Below are positions 9,975-18,567 of a stretch of 64,000 bases of DNA, piece after piece. The first letter of the stretch is position 1, and each line of letters starts with the position of its first letter. The DNA lies in NCBI RefSeq assembly GCF_029688845.1, contig NZ_JARUKW010000001.1, forward strand, positions 1 through 64,000. The letters are read 5' to 3'. The DNA comes from Natronococcus sp. A-GB1 (GTDB lineage Archaea > Halobacteriota > Halobacteria > Halobacteriales > Natrialbaceae). Made by a program: the position numbers and the translations under genes. The notes beneath the pieces were generated by a model. It was not told the DNA's origin and ran no database searches. It saw only the letters and a program-made list of their open reading frames with translations.

Positions 9975-10895
9975 ATGGACTCCGAGACGGCCGCACGGAT
10001 CGTCGAGGCCGCCCTCGAGACCGAACTGAGATCGAGTCGCCGCCCCGATCCGGGCTCGGTCGCCGACACCCTCGTCCTCGAGCTGGCGGACGATCCCGAA
10101 ACGGCGGTCTGCAAGCGCGGCGGCGCCAGCGTCTGGACGGGCGACGTGATCGAGCCACTGATCGTCGATCTCGTCGGTGCGGCAACCGAGCTCCCGGTTC
10201 CCGAGGTGCTCGCCTCGGGCTCGCTGGCGAACCCGTCCGACGGCGGACCCGAACGGTGGGCCCTCTATGAGTTCCTGACGGGTCGGAACCCCGGTCCTGC
10301 GTACTCGGTCCTCGAGCCCGACGTCCGCGGACGGCTCGTTCGAGAGGCCGGCGAGCTACTCGGTCGGCTCCACGCGACGGACTCGCTCGGGTTCGACCGC
10401 GTCGGCGGGCTCGCCCGTGAGGGGTCGACGCTTCGGCTGTGCGAACCCGATAGCTGGCACGCGGTGGATTTCGGACCCGCGCTCGAGGCGCTCCTGGTTC
10501 CGTCGGCCGGCGACCCGGACCCTCGGCCGGTGCTCACCCACGGCGACTACCAGCCCTCGAACCTCCTAGTCGACGCCTCTGGCTCGATCACGGGCGTCCT
10601 CGATTGGGGAAACGCCCACGTCACTCGCGCCGAGTACGCGCTGGCCCGCGCCGAGGCCAGGTTCGTCGACGTCCACGCGCGGGAACTCGATCGGCAGGAG
10701 CGTGCTCGGCTCCGAACGACGTTCCGGTCCGGATACGCGCTCGAGGGGGATCTCGAGTCGGACGCGGCGCGTCGACTCCGAACGTACAAACTGCTCTGGC
10801 TCGCGCAGTCGGCGGCGAACTACGGGCGGATCGCCCGCGACGCTCGCGGTCGCCGACAGCTATGGCGCCAGTGCCGGCGGCTGCTCAAGCGGTAG
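9975..10895 (+). CDS. APH/choline-kinase-fold phosphotransferase
   Basis: A 306-residue protein of the aminoglycoside phosphotransferase superfamily. The catalytic loop LTHGDYQPSNLLV (about residues 189-200) has the Asp and Asn expected for a kinase-like active site, and GVLDWGNA supplies the metal-binding Asp. A short hinge with YEFLTGRNPG precedes it. The substrate is unknown; in archaea these are usually small-molecule kinases, not resistance genes. It stands between prs (divergent) and a SpoIIM-like membrane gene 42 nt downstream, which may be cotranscribed. Confidence 0.85.
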   Translation: MDSETAARIVEAALETELRSSRRPDPGSVADTLVLELADDPETAVCKRGGASVWTGDVIEPLIVDLVGAATELPVPEVLASGSLANPSDGGPERWALYEFLTGRNPGPAYSVLEPDVRGRLVREAGELLGRLHATDSLGFDRVGGLAREGSTLRLCEPDSWHAVDFGPALEALLVPSAGDPDPRPVLTHGDYQPSNLLVDASGSITGVLDWGNAHVTRAEYALARAEARFVDVHARELDRQERARLRTTFRSGYALEGDLESDAARRLRTYKLLWLAQSAANYGRIARDARGRRQLWRQCRRLLKR

Positions 10896-10937
10896 TCCTG
10901 TCGGCGGATTTATCCGGCGTTTGACCCAAGAGGAGGT

Positions 10938-11915
10938 ATGAACGACCGACGGGCCGACGAGGGATCGCTCGAGCAGACCGAGGCGGATCGGTCGGCGCGG
11001 GCCGACGAGTCGGCGAGCGAGCGACGCGAACGGCGCGACTCCGGGGGTCGAGAGGCTCCATCGAGTCAGCCGCCGGATCCCGACCGGAACGGGGCGGAAC
11101 CGGGCCCGGGAACGGATCCGAACCGTAGCTGGGCGAGCCTCGCGTTCGCGCTGGCGCTGGTCTCGTTCGTGACGGCAGGGGCGACGGCCGCGGTCCACGA
11201 CCTCACCACGGCCGCGGCGGGCGCTGCCGTGCTCGCGCTCGCGTTCGCCGCCCTCGGCGCGGCCGCGCTGACCGAGGGCTCCGGCGTGGCCGCGTCGCTC
11301 GCGGCGGGGTGGGCTGAACACCGCCTCTACGTCTGGTTCGCCACGGCGCTGTTCGGCGGCGGCGTCGTCCTCGGGGCCGCGCTCGTCGCCGCGGGGATCG
11401 ACCTCACGGAACTGTTCCTCGAGCTCCTGAGTGAGGAACTCGGCGACGAGGAACTCGCCAACGGCGACCCCGCCGCCGGCGGCGGGATCGAGCTCTCGGC
11501 GACCTTCTTCCTCGTCCAGAACACGCCGCCGTTCCTGGCGGCGATCTTCGGTGCGCTCACGCTTGGACTGGTGACGACGGTCATCATGGTCTTTAACGGG
11601 ATCATCGTCGGCAACATCGCAGTCGTCACCGGGCTCGAGGTCGGATTCGGTCCGATCGTCGCCCTGCTCGCCCCCCACGGGATCTTCGAGCTTCCGGCAC
11701 TGTTCATCGCCGCGGGTGTCGGCTTCCGGTTCCTCCATCGGGCCGGCCAGCGGCTTCTCGGCTCGCGCGAATCGCTGTTCACGAAAGCGTACGTCTTCCG
11801 GACGACCCTGCTCGTCGTCTTCGGCTGGCTGTTGCTCGCGCTCGCGGCGTTCGTCGAGGCTTACCTGACGATCGTGATCGCGGAGGCGCTGTTCCCGGGG
11901 CTGGCCGAACCGTAG
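10938..11915 (+). CDS. SpoIIM-family (DUF95) integral membrane protein
   Basis: A 325-residue protein with a long charged and disordered N-terminus (residues 1-65), then about six hydrophobic segments. The C-terminal half has the family pattern VMVFNGIIVGN followed by LLAPHGIFELPALFIAAG, characteristic of stage II sporulation protein M homologues. In archaea, which do not sporulate, the role is unknown; membrane remodelling or a transporter-like role has been suggested for the family. A GGAGG motif (AGAGGAGGTATGA context) sits just before the start at 10938. Confidence 0.85.
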   Translation: MNDRRADEGSLEQTEADRSARADESASERRERRDSGGREAPSSQPPDPDRNGAEPGPGTDPNRSWASLAFALALVSFVTAGATAAVHDLTTAAAGAAVLALAFAALGAAALTEGSGVAASLAAGWAEHRLYVWFATALFGGGVVLGAALVAAGIDLTELFLELLSEELGDEELANGDPAAGGGIELSATFFLVQNTPPFLAAIFGALTLGLVTTVIMVFNGIIVGNIAVVTGLEVGFGPIVALLAPHGIFELPALFIAAGVGFRFLHRAGQRLLGSRESLFTKAYVFRTTLLVVFGWLLLALAAFVEAYLTIVIAEALFPGLAEP

Positions 11916-12004
11916 TAGATCCGAGCACGGTTTCAGTATTCAGAAACTCGCGTTCCGTACAAGTGAAGCTGATACCGCTGCGGTGCGGTTCAAGCGCAGC
12001 ACCC

Positions 12005-12095
12005 GCGAGCGACTATCGGGAGCGAGCGGCTTTTTAGCGTAGATTTTTGCGCGAGTGGTTCCGCGCGAAACGCGGAATCCCGATGCGGAAAAAGG
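12005..12095 (+). repeat. Dispersed repeat element, copy 1
   Basis: The intergenic stretch 11916-12232 holds no gene. Within it lies GAGCGAC...GCGGC followed by a T run, AGATTTTTGCG, a hairpin (TTCCGCG / CGCGGAA with a CGAAA loop, 12059-12077) and CGGAAAAAGG. The same order of elements occurs on the opposite strand at 37230-37408, where it interrupts a DUF4385 gene. It is therefore a dispersed family in this genome. There is no coding capacity, and it could be a MITE-like or palindromic repeat. Confidence 0.6.
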
Positions 12096-12232
12096 GACGT
12101 GGGCAGTTCGCGATAACGGATCCGGATCGACGCCCAGCTGGTTACACTCGAGACCGTTTCTCTGCCGTGCCGAACGAGAAAGCCACGTTCCGAAGTCGAA
12201 CAATCGAAAAACGATCGCAAAAGAGGCGACGC

Positions 12233-14113
12233 TCAGAGCTTGGAGACGTCGACGTCGAACGTCCCGTCGTCGTTCTCCTCGATGGCGCCCTTCTCCCGCA
12301 GCTCGTCGTAGCTGTCGTCGGTCACGAGCAGGCGCTCGGAGACCGTCTCGCAGTCCTCGTCGGACTGCTGCTCGCGGGTCGTGTCCTCCGTTTCGCTCTG
12401 TGAGGTGCGCGTGTCGCTGTCTCGGTCGCTGTCGTTCCGGGTCGTCTCGCGCGTGTCGAGGTCGCTGTCGGCCTCGCTTTCGTCACGCTCGCTCTCCTCG
12501 GCGCTGTCGCGCTCGCGCTCGCTCAGATCGCGCTCGCTCGAGTCGTGGGCGCTGTCCCGGTCGCTCGCCTCGTCGCTCGCGGACTCGGACTGGTAGCGCT
12601 CGTCGGTGCCGGTGTCGCTCTCGCTGTCGGCCTCGCGCTCGGAGGCGGTCTCCTCGCTGCGGTCGCGGTCGCTCTCCTCGAGTTCGTCGGTGGCAGTGCT
12701 GCCGTCGCGCTCGGATTCGCTGCTCGAGCTGGCGCGCTCGCGCTCGTCGGACTCGCTGGCGTCGCGCTCGACCTCGCTGTCTGCCGTCTCGAGGTCGCGC
12801 TCGGCGGAGTCGTTGTCGGTCTCGCTCACGCTGCGATCGCTCTCGTCGCTGCCGGAGGCAGCGCGATCGCGCTCGGACTCGCCCTCGCTTTCGTCGCGTT
12901 CGCTCATGTCGCGGTCGCTCTCGGCACCCTGGTCGCTGGACTCGCTGCGTTCGGCGTCCCGTTCGGTGCCCGACTCAGCCTCCCGTTCGGACTCGCTCTC
13001 GCGGTCGTCGCTCGCGGTTTCATCGCGCTCGCTCTCGTCGGACGCACGTTCTGCCGAGTCGCGCTCGCTCTCGCTGAGGGCCGACTCGGCCTCCTCGCGG
13101 TCGATCTTGTCGCGGACCGTGCGGTCGCCGACGTCCTCGCTCTCGACGCTGTCGAAGCGCTCGCGGTCGCCGTCGTCGATCCGATCGCGCTCGTCGGTTT
13201 CGGCGCTGCTCTCGGTTTCGTCGCGCTCCTGGGATTCGCTCTCGCTCGAGTCGCTCTCACTGGCGTCGCGCTCAGCGTCGCTCTCGGCCGATGCGCTCTC
13301 GCTTGCGTCGCGCTCGCTCTCCGCGCGGTCGCTCGAGTCCGACGCCCGCTCGGCCCCGCTCTCGCTCGAGTCGCTCCGTTCGGACTCGCTCTCCTCGAGA
13401 TCGGCCCGGTCGGCGTCGACCTCGCTCTCACTTGCGTCGCGTTCGGACTCGGACGACTCGCTGTCGCTCGCACCCTCGCGTTCGTCGTGATCGCTCCGGG
13501 TCGTCTCGTCCTCGTCGTACGTGCTGTCCCCGTCGCGGCTGTCGTGTTCGCTGTGGGTGCTGTCGCTCTCGCGCTCGCCCTCGCTGGCGTCGCTCGCGTC
13601 GCGCTCGTGCTCGCGGTCGTCCCGCTCGTTCTCGACGTCGGTGTCGTCGACCGTCCTCTCGGAGCGGTCGCTGTCGCTCTCATCAAGGGTGCTGGCGTCG
13701 CGCTCGCTTGCACTGTCGCGCTGTTCGTCGCGGTCGTTCAACTCGGAATCGATCCGTTCGTCCTCGCTGGCGCTGTCACTGGCGCTGGCGCGGTCGCTGC
13801 GCTCGCTCTCGGAGAGATCCGTGTCGCTGGCGCTGTCACTGGCGCTGTCGCGTTCGCTCAAGTCGCGCTCGCTCTCGCTCTCGCTATGATCGAGATTCCC
13901 ACGCTCCCGGTCGCTCTGGCTCTCGCTCTCCCGTTCGTCGAAGTCCGTCTCGGTGGCGATTTGTTCGTCCGTCTGTTCGCTCACGTCGCATCGTTCGTCG
14001 TCCAGCGTGTAGACGACGACGTGGTCGTCGGGACCGACGACGCTGCCGGCGCCGATGGCGCCGGCGAGCACGATGAGCCCGATGGCCGTGAGTACGCTGA
14101 GTTCCTGAATCAT
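12233..14113 (-). CDS. Membrane-anchored giant Ser/Asp/Glu/Arg low-complexity protein
   Basis: A 626-residue protein. Residues 4-27 form one hydrophobic segment (LSVLTAIGLIVLAGAIGAGS), followed by VVVYTLDDERCDV. From about residue 45 to 585 the chain is almost only Ser, Asp, Glu and Arg, with Ala and Thr, in irregular units such as ERDASES, SESERD and SASDSASD, with a single Lys. The last 40 residues (CETVSERLLVTDD... to VDVSKL) look like a small ordered domain. The only two Cys (42 and 588) flank the repeat region exactly. The gene is real: it starts at an ATG and has good codon use, while the long ORFs on the other strand are shadows of its repeats. No function is known. Confidence 0.75.
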   Translation of the reverse strand: MIQELSVLTAIGLIVLAGAIGAGSVVGPDDHVVVYTLDDERCDVSEQTDEQIATETDFDERESESQSDRERGNLDHSESESERDLSERDSASDSASDTDLSESERSDRASASDSASEDERIDSELNDRDEQRDSASERDASTLDESDSDRSERTVDDTDVENERDDREHERDASDASEGERESDSTHSEHDSRDGDSTYDEDETTRSDHDEREGASDSESSESERDASESEVDADRADLEESESERSDSSESGAERASDSSDRAESERDASESASAESDAERDASESDSSESESQERDETESSAETDERDRIDDGDRERFDSVESEDVGDRTVRDKIDREEAESALSESERDSAERASDESERDETASDDRESESEREAESGTERDAERSESSDQGAESDRDMSERDESEGESERDRAASGSDESDRSVSETDNDSAERDLETADSEVERDASESDERERASSSSESERDGSTATDELEESDRDRSEETASEREADSESDTGTDERYQSESASDEASDRDSAHDSSERDLSERERDSAEESERDESEADSDLDTRETTRNDSDRDSDTRTSQSETEDTTREQQSDEDCETVSERLLVTDDSYDELREKGAIEENDDGTFDVDVSKL

Positions 14114-14371
14114 GTTCCTGTTCGTCGCCTCGTCTGATAGGCTGCGCTGTCGAGCAGCTCACCACCATCTCCGCCCGGCACGCTCAAGAACGGGCGGCGA
14201 AGCTTCGGGAAGAACGGGGACGATCTGCGGTTCTTGACGCGGATCGGCGTCGTCGATACCGGACGACGGCCGCGCCGGTCCGAACGAACGTGGCCTCTGT
14301 CGAAGGATCCGCCCGGATCTTCCTCCACGGTTCATGTTGGTCCGAGAAGTGATCGTTCGTATCGAACGGCG

Positions 14372-14986
14372 ATGACGAAACGATGCCCCTACTGCGGCGA
14401 GTCGGTTGCCGACGAGAAGTACGTCTCACACCTCGAGCGGGCCCACGACGGCGACCTCGAGGGTCTGGACCGCCGGCTCGTCGACGAACACGGCTGGACC
14501 GCGTCCAGGAACGTCAAGCCGTACGTCCTCGGCGTCGCCGTCGTCGTCCTGTTCGTCGTCGCGTACCTGGCGATCTTCCTGATGCCTGCACCGGTCGAAA
14601 CCGCGGCGGTCCAGCAACCCGATGCGGACAGCCCGACTCACATCCACGGCGATATCCTCCTCGAGTACGACGGGACGGTCGTCGACTTCGACGATCCGCA
14701 GTACATCGAGCGGGACGGCTGCTTCCACTTCCACGACTACGACAACGCCGAGGTCTGGCACGTCCACTGCGAGGGCGTCACCCTCGAGTACGCCATGGCG
14801 ACGCTCGGGATGGACCTCACCGAGGACTCCCTCGTCGTCGACGGCGAGGCGTACGACGAGGACGACGCCGGGACGACCGTCTCGGTGACCGTAAACGGCG
14901 ATCCCGTCGATCCGGAGCGGTACGTCCTCGAGGACGGTGACGACGTTCGCATCGTCGCCGAAACGGATCGGAGGGCGGATTCGTGA
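14372..14986 (+). CDS. C2H2 zinc-finger protein with one TM and His-rich outer domain
   Basis: A 204-residue protein. A C2H2-like finger opens it (CPYCGE...HLERAH, residues 4-24), followed by a linker, one TM segment (about residues 50-71, LGVAVVVLFVVAYLAIFL) and a C-terminal domain outside the membrane. That domain contains HIHGDILLEYDG and the dense His/Cys patch CFHFHDYDNAEVWHVHCEG (about residues 115-133), which could bind a metal. The start at 14372 is preferred because the finger begins four residues later; upstream in-frame sequence looks non-coding. The family is not recognised. The combination of an inner finger and an outer His cluster is unusual. Confidence 0.75.
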   Translation: MTKRCPYCGESVADEKYVSHLERAHDGDLEGLDRRLVDEHGWTASRNVKPYVLGVAVVVLFVVAYLAIFLMPAPVETAAVQQPDADSPTHIHGDILLEYDGTVVDFDDPQYIERDGCFHFHDYDNAEVWHVHCEGVTLEYAMATLGMDLTEDSLVVDGEAYDEDDAGTTVSVTVNGDPVDPERYVLEDGDDVRIVAETDRRADS

Positions 14987-15070
14987 CGACAGCGCCGACC
15001 GTTCACAGTCAGGGAACGTCCAGTCGAATCACTCAGAGAAGCCAGAGTGTGTGGAAAAAGTGTCTATTAG

Positions 15071-15081
15071 TGTATATTTAT
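15071..15081 (+). promoter_or_regulatory. TATA box for the PAS/GAF regulator gene
   Basis: The run GTATATTTATG lies 27-37 nt before the ATG at 15108, in an otherwise GC-rich region. That is the position expected for an archaeal TATA box driving a leaderless or nearly leaderless transcript. Confidence 0.6.
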
Positions 15082-15107
15082 GCACTGCGACGGCATTCTA
15101 GAGACAT

Positions 15108-18100
15108 ATGACGCCACACGTTCCCTCGGCCATCGACGATCCGCTCTTCAGGGACGTCGTGGAGACCGGCGCCGACGGACTCGTCGTTCTCGATACCGAC
15201 GGCACGATCGTCTTCGCCAGTTCGCACGTGCCCGAACTGCTCGGCTACGGCGCCGAGGAACTCCTTGAGGGATCGATCGATCACCTCTTTCCGGAGGACG
15301 ATTCGAGCCCGCTCGAACGGATTCTCGAGCGGGCGCCGGTAGCCGACGCCGACCAGGCACGCGACCGGATCGACTGCGAACTCGCCCATAGCAGCGGGCG
15401 CTCGATCCCCGTAGAGCTGGCCGCGGCGACGGTCGACATCGACGGGGAGCGCTACCGCACGGTCGTCGTTCGGACGGACCCCGAACGGACTCCGAACCGG
15501 CGACCGAGCCGCGACCGCCCGCCGACGAGGATCGAGATCGACGGCCGCCGTTCGGACTCCGGGGCCGAAGCGCGAACCGAACGCGACGTCGACGAGAGTC
15601 GGTTCGAGGCGCTCTACGACGCGAGCCGGAAGCTCCACGCAGCCGAGACGAGAGGTGACGTCGGACGGATCGCGGTCGAACTCATCCAGACGGTGCTCGG
15701 CCGATCCTACGCCGCGGTGTGGCGGTTCGACGCAGACGGCGAGGTACTCGAGCCCCTGGCCGCCAGCAGATCGGTTCGCTCGTCCGCCGTCGACGACGGC
15801 GCCGCGACCGACATCGCGCCGATCCCGTCAGGGACGGTCGAGATGGAGGTCTTCCGCGAGGGAGACGCCAGACTCGTCGAGACGTACCACGCCGTCGACC
15901 GGTCGGCGCATCCGGAGATCGGGCTCGAGGAGCGACTCGTCGTGCCGCTGGGCGAGACCGGACTTCTGACCGTTGGCTCGACCAACGGCGAAACGATCGA
16001 CGACTCGCTACGGAACCTGATCGGAATTCTGGCTTCGACGATCCAGGCCGCGTTCGACCGCCTCGACGCCGAGGACGCGATCCGACACCGATCGGCAGCG
16101 ATGGAGTCGGCGATGGACGGGATGGCGATCTCGGACGAATCCGGCGAGCTTCGGTACACGAACCGCGCGCTCGCCGACCTGCACGGCTACGACGTCGACG
16201 AACTCGTCGGCTCGTCGTGGCAGATCCTCTTTCCGGACGAGGAGGTCGATCGACTCGAGCGGGACGCCATTCCCGCTGTACTGGAGGTGGGTTACTGGCG
16301 CGGCGAGGCGGTGGGGCGGCGGTCGGATGGCACCCACTTCTACCAGGAACACTCCCTCACCGCGCTCGAGGACGGGATCGTCTGCGTCGTGCGCGACGTC
16401 ACCGACCGGAAGTCCTGGGAGCAGCGACTCGAGGCGCTCAACGTCGTCGCCCGCGAGCTGATGTGTGCCGAGACCGCGACGGACATCGCTCGAACCGGCG
16501 CCGAGGCCGTCGAGACCGTCCTCGAGTTCGAGATCGCCTGCGTCCGATTGTTCGAGCCGGAGACAAACCAACTCGAGTGCGTTGCGATGACCGACGGGGC
16601 CAGGGAGCTCCTGGAGATGCGAACCGCCTACGATCTCGAGGCGACGCTGGCCGGGCGCGCGTTCAGAAACCGGGAGCCGGTACGGAACGCAATCGTCGAG
16701 CAGGAACGGACCGATCCGGAGCTGTTCGAACACTCGAGCATCCACGTTCCGATCGGAGCCCACGGCGTTCTTACGGTGCTCGCACGGGAGGACGAGAGTC
16801 TCGACGGCAGCGACCTGCATCTCACGGAGATGCTGGCGATGGGCATCGGCGCGGCGCTGACCCGGGCCGAGCGGACCCAGCTCCTGCGCACCCAGGAGAG
16901 AGAACTCCGCCAGCAGCGCGATGAACTCGAGACGCTGAACCGGATCAACGCCGTCAACAACGACCTCGTCACCGGACTGGTGGCGGCGACGACTCGCGAG
17001 GAACTCGACCGAATGATCTGCGAGCAGCTGGTCGCGTCGGATCTCTACCGAAGCGCCTGGATCGGCCGCGTCGAGGGCGTCGACGATCGGATCGGATCGC
17101 CCGTCGCCGCCGGCGTTGAGGACGGTTACCTCGAGACCGTGACGAAAAGCCGACTCGGATCGATCGCCGGCGGTACCGTCGAGCGAGCGGTCGGGACTGG
17201 TGACGTCCACATCGTCCGACAGTACCAGATCACGGAGAGCCACGAGGCGGACGACGAGCCCATCAGGGACGTCGAGGCGATCGCCGCGGTCCCGCTACTG
17301 TACGGCGACCAGACCGTCGGTGTGCTCGTCCTCAACAGCGTTCGCGACGACGTCTTCACCGAGGACGCCATCGCGGGGTTCGAGTCGCTCGGCAGGATCG
17401 TCGGCTTCGCCAAGAACGCCCTCAAGAGCCGGGAGCTGCTGCTGGCCGACTCCATCGTCGAACTCGAGTTCTCGCTTCGCGACCGGGCCGTCTTCTACGT
17501 CCGGCTCACGGCCGAGTACGACTGTCGCTGCGAGTTCCGGCGCTCGATCCCCCTCGAGAACGGTCGCGTAATGCTCTACCACCAGGTTTCGGGAGTCGAG
17601 CCGGCGACCGTCCTCGAGGCCGCCGAGGCGGCGGCCGAGATCGAAAGCGCCCGCGCGGTCTCGGAGCGCCACGACGGGTTCGTCCTCCAGACGGTCACCG
17701 AGAACTCGATGATTCAGCTCGCCCTCGAGTCCGGGACCGCGGTCCGCTCGGCGGCCGCCGAGGACGGCGAGGGGACGGTCGTCATCGAAGCCCCCCAGAG
17801 CGCCGACGTCCGCGACGTCGTCGCGACGTTCGACGGCGAGTTCGACGACCTCGAGCTCGTCGCCAAACGCGAACGCGAGCGCTCGGTGACGACCGCCGAC
17901 ACCTTCCGAGAGTCCGTCGGCGATCAGCTGACCGACAAGCAACGCGCGGCCCTCGAGTCGGCGTACTTTGCCGGCTACTACGACTGGCCCCGGAAGATCA
18001 CGGCCGAGGAGCTAGCCGACTCGATCGGGATCTCCTCCTCGACACTCCACCAGCACCTCCGTCGCGGCAACTGGTGTCTGCTGTCGGCGTTTTTCGCCAC

Positions 18101-18143
18101 CGGCGAGGACGACTCAGATGTGGAGGTGCCTCGCTCGAGGTGA
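15108..18143 (+). CDS. Multi-PAS/GAF bacterio-opsin activator-like regulator (HTH_10)
   Basis: A 1011-residue sensor-regulator of the Bat type. An N-terminal PAS domain (about residues 10-120, GADGLVVLDTDGTIVFAS) is followed by a GAF-like region (165-300), a second PAS (about 320-430, MDGMAISDESGELRYTNRA), a second GAF (430-590), a helical linker, a third GAF-like region (615-780) and the Bat-associated domain. It ends with the HTH_10 DNA-binding domain (LTDKQRAALESAYFAGYYDW, about 943-990). It likely binds a small ligand, or senses redox or light, and controls transcription directly; there is no kinase domain. Targets cannot be deduced, since neither neighbour is an opsin gene. A TATA box sits upstream. 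Confidence 0.92.
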   Translation: MTPHVPSAIDDPLFRDVVETGADGLVVLDTDGTIVFASSHVPELLGYGAEELLEGSIDHLFPEDDSSPLERILERAPVADADQARDRIDCELAHSSGRSIPVELAAATVDIDGERYRTVVVRTDPERTPNRRPSRDRPPTRIEIDGRRSDSGAEARTERDVDESRFEALYDASRKLHAAETRGDVGRIAVELIQTVLGRSYAAVWRFDADGEVLEPLAASRSVRSSAVDDGAATDIAPIPSGTVEMEVFREGDARLVETYHAVDRSAHPEIGLEERLVVPLGETGLLTVGSTNGETIDDSLRNLIGILASTIQAAFDRLDAEDAIRHRSAAMESAMDGMAISDESGELRYTNRALADLHGYDVDELVGSSWQILFPDEEVDRLERDAIPAVLEVGYWRGEAVGRRSDGTHFYQEHSLTALEDGIVCVVRDVTDRKSWEQRLEALNVVARELMCAETATDIARTGAEAVETVLEFEIACVRLFEPETNQLECVAMTDGARELLEMRTAYDLEATLAGRAFRNREPVRNAIVEQERTDPELFEHSSIHVPIGAHGVLTVLAREDESLDGSDLHLTEMLAMGIGAALTRAERTQLLRTQERELRQQRDELETLNRINAVNNDLVTGLVAATTREELDRMICEQLVASDLYRSAWIGRVEGVDDRIGSPVAAGVEDGYLETVTKSRLGSIAGGTVERAVGTGDVHIVRQYQITESHEADDEPIRDVEAIAAVPLLYGDQTVGVLVLNSVRDDVFTEDAIAGFESLGRIVGFAKNALKSRELLLADSIVELEFSLRDRAVFYVRLTAEYDCRCEFRRSIPLENGRVMLYHQVSGVEPATVLEAAEAAAEIESARAVSERHDGFVLQTVTENSMIQLALESGTAVRSAAAEDGEGTVVIEAPQSADVRDVVATFDGEFDDLELVAKRERERSVTTADTFRESVGDQLTDKQRAALESAYFAGYYDWPRKITAEELADSIGISSSTLHQHLRRGNWCLLSAFFATGEDDSDVEVPRSR

Positions 18144-18245
18144 GCGATCGTCCAAGGATTCCTCACGAATTGATCCTCAAAACCCAGCACGACCGGAACG
18201 CTTGGCGTTCCAGTCAACCCAGACATCTCGAAGAAATGTGTTGGA

Positions 18246-18345
18246 CGCCGAAGCCAGGACTCGAACGGGTGCAAGACGGTCGGCCTCACTCCGTTCGGCC
18301 GCGTGCGACTCGCGTGCTCGAGTCCTGTTTGTTTCGCTGATTTTC
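18246..18345. repeat. tRNA-Asn 3'-end copy inside a composite stem-loop
   Basis: A 21-nt exact copy of the 3' end of tRNA-Asn (18246-18266 against 18400-18420) lies 134 nt downstream of the tRNA in the same orientation. Part of it (CAGGACTCGA, 18255-18264) is complementary to TCGAGTCCTG (18318-18327). Between them is an inner hairpin CGGCC / GGCCG with a TCACTCCGTT loop. A separate 11-nt inverted repeat (18335-18345 with 18391-18401) reaches the tRNA end. The direct copy looks like an attachment-site scar; the inverted part looks like a mobile stem-loop. Confidence 0.6.
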
Positions 18346-18399
18346 TCGCTGGATACGCTCGGAGCTACCGCTCCTCGCGTGTGATTGCTCGAAAATCAG

Positions 18400-18472
18400 C
18401 GCCGAAGCCAGGACTCGAACCTGGGACAACCTCGTTAACAGCGAGGTGCTCTACCATCTGAGCTACTTCGGC
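18400..18472 (-). tRNA. tRNA-Asn (anticodon GTT)
   Basis: The reverse strand folds as a complete 73-nt tRNA: acceptor GCCGAAG / CTTCGGC, D arm GCTC...GAGC, anticodon stem CCTCG / CGAGG with loop CTGTTAA, so the anticodon is GTT. The T arm is CCAGG TTCGAGT CCTGG and the discriminator is G. CCA is not encoded; the next bases are CTG. The gene for the CCA-adding enzyme starts 95 nt away on the other strand. Confidence 0.97.
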
Positions 18473-18567
18473 TCATCATCTGGTAATCGGGTAGGTTTGA
18501 TAGGGCTTTCGTTTTTCCCTCCTCGAGTTCGACACGCTTTCACGCGGCGCTGCAGTACTCCGACGCA

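Noticed and set aside
9863-10114. N-terminal extension of prs by 84 codons
   Set aside because: The extension is antisense to the APH-type kinase gene and has non-acidic, Ser/Arg-rich composition; the family start is at 9862.
9975-10895. Antibiotic resistance kinase
   Set aside because: The APH fold is present, but archaeal members of this broad superfamily are usually metabolic kinases, and nothing around it suggests a resistance or mobile context.
12545-14137. Forward-strand ORF of 530 codons, rich in Val, Ala and Leu, looking like a large membrane protein
   Set aside because: It lies entirely opposite the Ser/Asp/Glu/Arg repeat gene. Its hydrophobic composition is the antisense reading of GAC/GAG/AGC/CGC codons, and several other forward frames are also open there.
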